Below are positions 1 to 5,581 of a stretch of DNA of 6,404 nucleotides, one piece after another. Positions within the stretch are counted from its first letter, which is position 1. The number at the start of each line of letters is the position of its first letter. This DNA comes from Candidatus Delongbacteria bacterium. Its GTDB lineage: Bacteria; UBA4055. The DNA lies in the NCBI GenBank assembly GCA_013139625.1, contig WTAK01000426.1, forward strand, positions 1 to 6,404, read 5' to 3'. The notes under the pieces are model-generated. The model worked only from the letters and a program-made list of their open reading frames with translations. It was not told the DNA's origin and did not search any database. A program made the translations under genes and the position numbers.

Positions 1-85
1 AAATTGTAACAAAATAATATCCATTTCGTGAATAATCATAACCCTGCAATCTACTTAATTTTCTTTCATCACTTCTTTTAAACAT
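1..85 (-). CDS. REP-associated tyrosine transposase (RAYT, Y1/IS200-like TnpA), N-terminal fragment cut by window edge
   Basis: Read leftward from the ATG at 85-83, 28 codons stay open to the window edge and include the stretch RLQGYDYSRNGYYFVTI; the next codon begins with T. From family knowledge, 'RLxGYDYSxxGxYFVTIC' is the typical start of RAYTs (TnpA_REP), single-domain HUH nucleases that cut and rejoin single-stranded DNA at REP hairpins using one catalytic tyrosine. The HUH motif and tyrosine lie further in and are not visible here. A Shine-Dalgarno AGGA (minus strand, 95-92) sits 6 bases before the ATG, which supports this start. The gene diverges from the secreted-protein gene at 233. 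GTAG-footed palindromes at 1867-2108 are plausible substrates. An ordinary IS200/IS605 transposase is the main alternative. The assignment rests on a short but distinctive N-terminus. Confidence 0.75.
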   Translation of the reverse strand, partial: MFKRSDERKLSRLQGYDYSRNGYYFVTI

Positions 86-232
86 ATATTTTCCTATTTT
101 TTACTTGGGAAATACAATATAAGAACAGCAAAGTATCATATAGTGACCCTTTGCTCAAAATTTTAAATTATTTTCTTTGAAAGAATGATTTTAGTAATTA
201 TCTTATGTAAATATTCAAATAGAGGAAATATC
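86..232. other. Divergent intergenic region between RAYT and the secreted-protein gene
   Basis: These 147 AT-rich bases separate two divergent starts. They hold an inverted repeat, AGCAAAG (127-133) with CTTTGCT (149-155), around a 15-base loop, and a 13-base palindrome TTCTTT-G-AAAGAA (173-185). On the minus strand TCTTATATT (124-116) resembles a -10 region for the RAYT gene. For the rightward gene TTGAAA (177-182) could be a -35, but no -10 at good spacing follows, so no promoter is called. No copy of the GTAG palindrome is present here. Confidence 0.4.
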
Positions 233-1861
233 ATGAAAAAAAATATAAGTACATTCATATTCTTAGTCGTTTTCATCCCCTTATTCTCGGTTACAGTTGA
301 CGGCTATGCATATCTGGAAGAAGAAACCAATCACAGTGGAATTGAAGTGTATTTTCAGAGAGTTGCACCTGATACACTTTTCAGTAGCACAGTTTATACT
401 GATTCAATCGGATACTATACAAGTATTGTTGATGGAGGGTGGTATCATATTGAATATCGTAATTCAGGATTTATTTCAGCCGATACAACTGATGTTGGCT
501 TATACTCAGATCAGACTTTATCAGACCAGACTTTGTTAATAGAAGGTTTATCAGGATCAATTTCTGGTACTCTAACTGCTGGAGAATATAATATTACAGG
601 TTCATTAACAGTTGAAACGGGTGATTCATTGATAATTGAACCTGGGGTAACTCTTAATTTTGATACAGATACTGAATTAATCGTAAATGGATATCTTAAA
701 GCAGAAGGAACAGAAGAAGATACAATTTATTTTAATGCAAAAACTGATAATTGGGTTGGGATAACTGTAAACCGCCCAAGCTCTGGTACACTTATTAAAT
801 ATTGCTCTATAAATAGGACAAATACTGAAGGACATGCAATTAGCATAAAAAACTTGTATGGAATTAACATTGAAAACACCGAAATAAATACATTAGGTAG
901 TGGGATACTTGTAGAAAGTAGGACTTGTTCAATAGAATATGTGAAAATCAACTGTATCAGCTACACTTTCCCTGAACACCCTACAGGTTTGGAAGGATAT
1001 GGAACTAATATTTCAATGAAAAATTGTGAAATAAATAATTATAAATATGGAATGCAGATATTTGAGACAGAGATTGTAATTGAAAATTCGTTTCTCAGTT
1101 CAGCTACATATATGGGTATGTATTCTTGGGGTGGGAGTGTAAAAATATATAACGTAACATTTAGAACTGACATTGAAACTGTAGAAAATACAATGCTATA
1201 TGTCCGTAATAGTTATATTTCAGGTACTATTCTTAATGGTGGTTCTGTAAGTGTAATAAATTCAAATGTATCAGGTAGTTATGAAAATTGTGGAACTATC
1301 ATAGGAACAATAGTCACAACAAACGCAAATGGAGATCCATGTGATGCTTATGGAAATATTTCAATGGATCCTATGTTCGTTGATGCTGAAAATGGTGATT
1401 TTAGATTACAATCTACTTCACCTTGTATAGATGCAGGAACAAATACGATTACTGATTATGAATTCCCAATTGGTGATTTAGATGACAACTATCGTATATG
1501 GGACGGTGATGGTAATGGATCTGATATAGTTGATATGGGAGCGTATGAGTATGATTCGCATTCTACTTCAATTAACAACGAACAATTTACAATTGAAAAT
1601 CATACGCTCGAACAAAACTACCCAAATCCGTTTAATCCTGAAACTACGATAAGTTATTCCCTGTTAAATAATGCTCAAGTAAACTTGAAAGTTTATGATA
1701 TTGCAGGAAGAGAAGTTTGTTCTCTTGTTGATCAGAAGCAAAATAAAGGTTTGCACGAAATAAAATTTAACGGTTCAAATCTAACAAGTGGAATATATTT
1801 TTATAGATTAAGTGTAGATGGAGAAGCTGTATCAAATAGAAAAATGATGTTATTGAAATGA
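233..1861 (+). CDS. Secreted T9SS cargo protein: regulatory-like beta-sandwich, parallel beta-helix, choice-of-anchor Q segment, type A sorting domain
   Basis: A 542-residue protein. The ATG at 233 is chosen over the in-frame ATG at 185 because AGAGGA (221-226) lies 6 bases before it and it yields a clean signal peptide (MKKN, then a hydrophobic run to about residue 20). Residues about 21-105 resemble a carboxypeptidase-regulatory/Cna-B-like sandwich ('TDSIGYY', 'GGWYHIEYRNSGF'). Residues about 106-380 look like a right-handed parallel beta-helix of the pectate-lyase fold, opening with 'LIIEPGVTLNF' and 'VNGYLKAEGT'. Residues about 377-440 carry 'DPMFVDAENGDFRLQSTSPC' and 'DMGAYEY', as in choice-of-anchor Q proteins. 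The C-terminus (459-542) is a type A sorting domain: LEQNYPNPFNPETT, 'VYDIAGREV', 'LTSGIYFYRL', final MMLLK. By family knowledge it crosses the inner membrane by Sec and the outer membrane by T9SS and ends on the surface or outside. No catalytic residues can be assigned; adhesion or glycan binding is possible. Confidence 0.88.
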   Translation: MKKNISTFIFLVVFIPLFSVTVDGYAYLEEETNHSGIEVYFQRVAPDTLFSSTVYTDSIGYYTSIVDGGWYHIEYRNSGFISADTTDVGLYSDQTLSDQTLLIEGLSGSISGTLTAGEYNITGSLTVETGDSLIIEPGVTLNFDTDTELIVNGYLKAEGTEEDTIYFNAKTDNWVGITVNRPSSGTLIKYCSINRTNTEGHAISIKNLYGINIENTEINTLGSGILVESRTCSIEYVKINCISYTFPEHPTGLEGYGTNISMKNCEINNYKYGMQIFETEIVIENSFLSSATYMGMYSWGGSVKIYNVTFRTDIETVENTMLYVRNSYISGTILNGGSVSVINSNVSGSYENCGTIIGTIVTTNANGDPCDAYGNISMDPMFVDAENGDFRLQSTSPCIDAGTNTITDYEFPIGDLDDNYRIWDGDGNGSDIVDMGAYEYDSHSTSINNEQFTIENHTLEQNYPNPFNPETTISYSLLNNAQVNLKVYDIAGREVCSLVDQKQNKGLHEIKFNGSNLTSGIYFYRLSVDGEAVSNRKMMLLK

Positions 1862-1866
1862 TTTTT

Positions 1867-1895
1867 GTAGGGAACGGTTTCAAACCGTTCCCTGT
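1867..1895 (+). repeat. REP-like palindrome, copy 1 (GTAG on + strand)
   Basis: GTAG at 1867-1870 leads into a perfect inverted repeat: arms GGGAACGGTTT (1870-1880) and AAACCGTTCCC (1882-1892) around a single C, extended one pair by A1869/T1893. It begins 6 bases after the secreted-protein stop codon. A GTAG at the 5' foot of a palindrome is the recognition mark of REP sequences bound by RAYT proteins (known from E. coli). This copy is inverted relative to copies 2 and 3. Confidence 0.85.
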
Positions 1896-1898
1896 TTT
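1869..1898 (+). terminator. Possible intrinsic terminator formed by REP copy 1
   Basis: The copy 1 stem, with five G:C pairs, lies just after the stop codon of the secreted-protein gene and is followed by TGTTTT (1893-1898). That is a short, interrupted U-tract. The convergent gene ends at 2144, so a terminator is expected here. The weak U-tract keeps confidence modest, and the hairpin is better explained first as a repeat. Confidence 0.4.
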
Positions 1899-1988
1899 AA
1901 TGTTTGTACCACACATTTTAATATTTTGACCACGTTCCTGTTTTTCGTACGAATTGTACATCGTGCTTTTTGATACGTTTGTTTTTCT

Positions 1989-1999
1989 GGGAATGGTTT
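1989..1999. repeat. Half copy of the REP-like palindrome
   Basis: GGGAATGGTTT occurs here as a single arm identical to the left arm of copy 2, which starts 24 bases later at 2013. No matching right arm or CTAC foot follows. It can pair with the right arm of copy 2 (2025-2035), giving an alternative, larger-looped hairpin. It may be a truncated copy or a partial duplication. Confidence 0.6.
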
Positions 2000-2012
2000 A
2001 TTTTTGAAAGAT

Positions 2013-2038
2013 GGGAATGGTTTGAAACCATTCCCTAC
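2013..2038 (-). repeat. REP-like palindrome, copy 2 (GTAG on - strand)
   Basis: Arms GGGAATGGTTT (2013-2023) and AAACCATTCCC (2025-2035) are perfect complements around a single G. CTAC at 2035-2038 places the GTAG foot on the minus strand, opposite to copy 1. Compared with copy 1, one base pair of the stem has changed on both sides (C:G to T:A), so pairing is kept. Confidence 0.85.
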
Positions 2039-2081
2039 GGTTACGTAATAAACACACGGCGTTTGTTTTAACATATTTTTT

Positions 2082-2106
2082 GGAACAGTTTGAAACTGTT
2101 CCCTAC
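2082..2106 (-). repeat. REP-like palindrome, copy 3 (GTAG on - strand)
   Basis: Arms GGAACAGTTT (2082-2091) and AAACTGTTCC (2093-2102) pair perfectly around a single G, with CTAC at 2103-2106. The outermost G of the left arm is replaced by T (2081), breaking that pair with C2103. Relative to copy 1, an inner G:C pair is replaced by A:T on both arms. It lies 38 bases from the end of the leftward YIP1 gene, but on that strand it is followed by A residues, so it is not a typical intrinsic terminator for that gene. Confidence 0.85.
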
Positions 2107-2143
2107 AGTGATGTGGGTTTTAATAAATAAAATATAATGTTTT

Positions 2144-2818
2144 TTACATCGCCAACGAAAACACCAAAACCAACAACATAAAACTGCTAAAAACAGACAG
2201 AACCATTCCTCGCATAGCCAACCTCTTGGTGACCTCATGCGCTTCAACAATTCCTATAAATATTACATAGATCCACCAAAGATATACTAAAAAATTAAAG
2301 ACCGGATTACTCAACGGAATAACAGCAACTAAACCTGTAACCATAGAATACGCAAGTATCCTAAAAGTTGCTTCATACCCATTCTGCCCCACCCCTGAAA
2401 CAGACAAAGCAAAATGCCATACCGTAACTATTATATAGAATAAAACAAAGTTCAGCAGCAGATTCTTAAACAGATCAAAAATTGTCGGATCTTCCATTTC
2501 TGTGCTTAGAAATTCACTATCCGGATCTAACATATCAGGGTTATCTTTTACAACTTCTTTTAACTGCTCCGCAGGAGAAGTTATCATACCTGTATTGATG
2601 TAAAATCCCGTAAAAAACACATTTATCGAAAGCATTATTAAAACAAAAATGATTGGGAATTTCAATCCTTTATTGATATGCATCTTCGAGTAAAAAGTTT
2701 TTGGAGACTTGATCAACATTAAAATAGATAAATACAATCCGTTCAAGAAACCATATTTTTCTGTTTCCTCGAAAGGAATATTCTCAAAATTTTCTATATT
2801 CTTTTCTTCTTCTATCAT
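2144..2818 (-). CDS. YIP1-family integral membrane protein
   Basis: A 224-residue protein with an acidic N-terminus (MIEEEKNIENFENIPFEETE) and about five hydrophobic helices near residues 53-75, 117-141, 152-170, 172-192 and 203-223. The segment 'LSILMLIKSPKTFYSKM' (about 30-46) before the first helix is the 'P..F...M' lead-in typical of bacterial YIP1-family proteins (the Yip1/YckC-like fold). 'GYEATFRILAYSM' (148-160) fits the conserved helix region of that family. Residues about 80-112 form an acidic, proline-containing loop. The function of bacterial members is largely unknown; a membrane scaffold or transport role is only a guess. The start lies 3 bases after the stop codon of the upstream methyltransferase (TGA-TTT-ATG), with no clear Shine-Dalgarno, so translation is probably coupled and the two genes share a transcript. 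The stop is TAA at 2146-2144. Confidence 0.75.
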   Translation of the reverse strand: MIEEEKNIENFENIPFEETEKYGFLNGLYLSILMLIKSPKTFYSKMHINKGLKFPIIFVLIMLSINVFFTGFYINTGMITSPAEQLKEVVKDNPDMLDPDSEFLSTEMEDPTIFDLFKNLLLNFVLFYIIVTVWHFALSVSGVGQNGYEATFRILAYSMVTGLVAVIPLSNPVFNFLVYLWWIYVIFIGIVEAHEVTKRLAMRGMVLSVFSSFMLLVLVFSLAM

Positions 2819-2821
2819 AAA

Positions 2822-3457
2822 TCAATCCAATTTTATTGCAAATCCCAGTCCATCCCCTATCGCAAGTAACTGTGATTTGAAATTTTTCATCTGAGAAAAT
2901 CTATTATTAAATTCTATCAATGTCGGAACAGCTGTTTTAGGTGGATCAAAACTCTCTGGAGAATAAACAGAGCCTTTCCAGAAAAGATTATCCACTAGAA
3001 TTATTCCACCAGAATTTATATGCTCAAGTGCATAATCCAAGTACAATGGATATCCTCTTTTATCAGCATCAATGAAAATAATATCAAATTTATCTTCAAT
3101 ACGATGAAGCATTTTTTCTGCCCTGCCGTTGATCAATTTAATTTTATCTTCAACATTGAATTTCTTAAAATTCTCCAATGCTTGCTTTTGAAGGTCTTCC
3201 CTATAATCAATTGTATAGATCATCCCTTTCCTCAGGACTTTCGCCATAGTTAAAGCTGAAAATCCTACATTAGTACCGATCTCAAGAATTTTTTCAGGTT
3301 GCTTAATTAGAACTATCTGAGCTAAGAATCTTGCTGTGTCTCTACCGACTACCGGAAACTTATTTTCAACCAAATAAGAATAAAGTTCTTCCGTATCATC
3401 AAGGTCTAATCTAAGTAATTCATCAAGGTATTTACTGAGTTTTTCATTGAGTATCAT
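2822..3457 (-). CDS. SAM-dependent O-methyltransferase, TrmR/COMT-like family
   Basis: A 211-residue class I methyltransferase. Motif I, ILEIGTNVGFSA (57-68), binds SAM. D130 in 'FDIIFIDADKRGY' and D156-N157 in 'GGIILVDNLFWKG' match the divalent-metal ligands of the catechol/caffeoyl-CoA O-methyltransferase family. The C-terminus has the family end 'IGDGLGFAIK' (200-209). Length and layout, including the N-terminal helix 'YLDELL' and 'VLIKQPEKILEIG', resemble B. subtilis TrmR (YrrM), which methylates 5-hydroxyuridine in the tRNA anticodon loop. That function is inferred; a small-molecule catechol-type substrate is the alternative. The start ATG (3457-3455) has only a weak GAG-containing Shine-Dalgarno. 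A possible -10, TATATT, lies at 3490-3485 on the minus strand with a poor -35. The gene diverges from thrS and is coupled to the YIP1-family gene downstream. Confidence 0.85.
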   Translation of the reverse strand: MILNEKLSKYLDELLRLDLDDTEELYSYLVENKFPVVGRDTARFLAQIVLIKQPEKILEIGTNVGFSALTMAKVLRKGMIYTIDYREDLQKQALENFKKFNVEDKIKLINGRAEKMLHRIEDKFDIIFIDADKRGYPLYLDYALEHINSGGIILVDNLFWKGSVYSPESFDPPKTAVPTLIEFNNRFSQMKNFKSQLLAIGDGLGFAIKLD

Positions 3458-3534
3458 TTTGGTCTCATTTTATTTACGTTTGGGAATATAAGATATGAGT
3501 TAAATTTTAGCCACATTTAAAAAACGTTTTTTGC

Positions 3535-3563
3535 TTGACTAAATAGCCATTTTCAACTATATT
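3535..3563 (+). promoter_or_regulatory. Sigma70-type promoter of the thrS-infC-rpmI-rplT operon
   Basis: TTGACT (3535-3540) and TATATT (3558-3563) each match the consensus at five of six bases and are separated by exactly 17 bases. Transcription would begin near 3570, leaving a leader of about 59 bases before the thrS ATG. That is too short for a T-box, and I see no tRNA-like or T-box motif in it. Confidence 0.65.
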
Positions 3564-3628
3564 CACTTCCTTGTATAAAGTAGGTAGATCAAAAGAAACA
3601 AAGTTAGCATAGAAACGGAGATTTGAAA

Positions 3629-5566
3629 ATGGTAAAAATAACATTCCCAGACGGAAACAGCAGAGAGTTTGACGAAGGCATCAAAGCTATTGAAGTAGCT
3701 AAGAATATAAGCAAGAGCCTTGCCAAAGCGACCATAGCTGTGTCAGTTGATGGAAAAGTTGTTGACTTAGATCATCAGATAAATTCTGATGCAAGTATCA
3801 TTTTCCATAATTTTTCCGATAAAGAAGGAAAAGAAGTTTACTGGCATTCGTCATCACATATCTTGGCTCATGCAGTTACAAATCTTTATCCTGATGTTAA
3901 AGTTGCTATCGGACCTGCTATTGCTCAAGGTTTCTACTATGATTTTGAAGCAGAACCTTTCACTGATGAAGATCTTAGAAAGATCGAGAAAGAAATTTCT
4001 CGAATAATCAAATCAGGCATTAAATTTGAGAGAGCTGAAGTCAGCAGAGAAGAAGCTTTAAAGATATTCGATGAAAAAGGTGAAATTTACAAATCTGAGT
4101 TGATCAGAGAATTACCTGAAGGTGAAGTTATTTCAACTTATACTATCGGTAAATTCATTGATCTGTGTAGAGGACCTCACTTACAGAATTCATCAAAAGT
4201 TAAAAATCTAAGATTATTAACTTCTTCAGGTGCTTATTGGAGAGGTAATTCTGATAATACAATGCTTCAAAGAATTTATGGTATTAGCTTCCCTGACAAA
4301 GAAGAACTTGAAAAATTCTTACTTATTAGAGCAGAAGCAGAGAAAAGAAACCATAAGAAACTTGGTAAAGAACTTAATTTATTTAGTTTCCATGAAGAAA
4401 CTCCGGGAAACCCATTTTTCAAGAATAACGGACTTTTTGTTTTCAATACATTATTGGATTACTGGAGAGAGGAGCATACAAAAGAATCTTATACAGAGAT
4501 AAAAACTCCTATCATGTTAAAAAGAGTACTCTGGGAAACATCAGGACACTGGGAAAATTATAGCGAAAACATGTTCACTTCGGAAGTTGAAAATGAGCAA
4601 TATATTTTGAAACCTATGAATTGTCCGGGTGGAATTTTGATGTACAAAGAAGATCTGCATTCTTACAGAGAACTGCCGATCAAAGCAGGTGAAATAGGAT
4701 TAGTTCACAGAAATGAATATTCCGGAGCCTTGTCAGGTCTCTTTAGAGTTCGATCATTTCACCAAGATGATGCTCATATTTACATGAGAAAAGATCAGAT
4801 CAAAAAAGAGATCTTAGATGTTTTACATTTGGTTGATAGAATGTATTCAACTTTTGGCCTAAAATATCACTTGGAACTATCTACAAGACCTGAAAAGTCT
4901 ATTGGAACTGATGAAGCTTGGGAGAATGCAACTCACGGTTTAAGAGATGCTCTTGTTGAATATGGTATAGGTTATGAGCTTAATGAAGGCGATGGTGCAT
5001 TCTATGGTCCAAAAATCGATATTATGATCCATGATGCTCTTGAGAGAGTTTGGCAATGTGGTACTATTCAGCTTGATATGAATTTACCTGAAAGATTTGA
5101 TATAAATTATATAAATGAAAACTCTGAAAAAGAGAAATGTGTTATGATCCATAGAACTATTTATGGCTCAATTGAAAGATTTATGGGTATCTTAATAGAG
5201 CACTTTGGAGGATTCTTTCCATTATGGTTAGCTCCTGTTCAAGTGACTATTATACCTGTAAGTGATAAATTCAATGACTACGCAAGGTCAGTATATGACA
5301 AATTAGTATCACTGGGTTTCAGAGTAGATTATGATAATAGATCTGAGAAAGTTGGCTACAAAATAAGAGAGGCTGACGGAATTAAGAAAACTCCATATAT
5401 GTTGGTTATCGGAGAAAAAGAAGAAGGAACTAATATCTTCACTGTAAGACAGCACAAAAAGGGTGATATTGGAGAGTTTGGGTTAGATGACCTAATATCT
5501 AGACTTCAAGAAGAAGTTAGCTCTAAGAAATTACCGGATGGATATAAATTGGAATTTAATAAATAA
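3629..5566 (+). CDS. thrS: Threonyl-tRNA synthetase
   Basis: A 645-residue class II aminoacyl-tRNA synthetase that charges tRNA-Thr with threonine (E. coli ThrRS is 642). The ATG at 3629 is preferred to the in-frame TTG at 3623 because CGGAG (3616-3620) is 8 bases before the ATG but only 2 before the TTG. Domains in order: TGS (about 1-62, 'ITFPDGN'); editing domain (about 65-220) with H73 and H77 of 'HSSSHILAH' and C180/H184 of 'CRGPH'; catalytic core (about 240-530); anticodon-binding domain (about 535-640, 'APVQVTIIPV'). Zinc ligands are all present: C332 ('MNCPG'), H383 ('DDAH') and H508 ('MIHR'). Two histidines common in other ThrRSs are replaced: 'NCPGG' rather than 'NCPGH', and 'GALSGL' rather than 'GxLHGL'. 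Neither is a zinc ligand, so activity is expected. It is the first gene of the operon. Confidence 0.97.
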   Translation: MVKITFPDGNSREFDEGIKAIEVAKNISKSLAKATIAVSVDGKVVDLDHQINSDASIIFHNFSDKEGKEVYWHSSSHILAHAVTNLYPDVKVAIGPAIAQGFYYDFEAEPFTDEDLRKIEKEISRIIKSGIKFERAEVSREEALKIFDEKGEIYKSELIRELPEGEVISTYTIGKFIDLCRGPHLQNSSKVKNLRLLTSSGAYWRGNSDNTMLQRIYGISFPDKEELEKFLLIRAEAEKRNHKKLGKELNLFSFHEETPGNPFFKNNGLFVFNTLLDYWREEHTKESYTEIKTPIMLKRVLWETSGHWENYSENMFTSEVENEQYILKPMNCPGGILMYKEDLHSYRELPIKAGEIGLVHRNEYSGALSGLFRVRSFHQDDAHIYMRKDQIKKEILDVLHLVDRMYSTFGLKYHLELSTRPEKSIGTDEAWENATHGLRDALVEYGIGYELNEGDGAFYGPKIDIMIHDALERVWQCGTIQLDMNLPERFDINYINENSEKEKCVMIHRTIYGSIERFMGILIEHFGGFFPLWLAPVQVTIIPVSDKFNDYARSVYDKLVSLGFRVDYDNRSEKVGYKIREADGIKKTPYMLVIGEKEEGTNIFTVRQHKKGDIGEFGLDDLISRLQEEVSSKKLPDGYKLEFNK

Positions 5567-5567
5567 C

Positions 5568-5581
5568 GAGGTACGAGTATT
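5568..5581 (+). promoter_or_regulatory. infC ribosome binding site and AUU start codon
   Basis: GAGGT (5568-5572) is followed after 6 bases by ATT (5579-5581). The reading frame from this ATT supplies the conserved start of IF3, and no ATG, GTG or TTG lies in frame between the thrS stop and residue 38. In E. coli infC also begins with AUU, which IF3 itself discriminates against, so the protein represses its own translation. The same feedback is inferred here. Confidence 0.9.

Noticed and set aside
185..232. An in-frame upstream ATG at 185 that would extend the secreted protein by 16 residues
   Set aside because: It has no good ribosome binding site and would put a hydrophobic stretch plus charged residues before the signal peptide. 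The ATG at 233 has AGAGGA at ideal spacing and a classic MKKN start.
1944..1953. The 10-base palindrome TTCGTACGAA as a regulatory site
   Set aside because: It lies between convergent genes with no start codon nearby and is short enough to be chance or part of a decayed repeat.
1867..2106. CRISPR array
   Set aside because: The three palindromes vary in sequence and orientation, their spacing is irregular, and no cas genes are present. They fit REP-like elements better.
1767..2250. Small leftward reading frames containing phrases such as GNGFKPFP and GNGLKPFP
   Set aside because: These are translations of the palindromic repeats themselves (one strand of GGGAAYRGTTTGAAACC). They overlap the real genes at either end and show no independent coding signal.
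3564..3628. A T-box or tRNA-like leader controlling thrS
   Set aside because: The leader after the promoter is only about 59 bases and shows neither a T-box antiterminator sequence nor a terminator hairpin.
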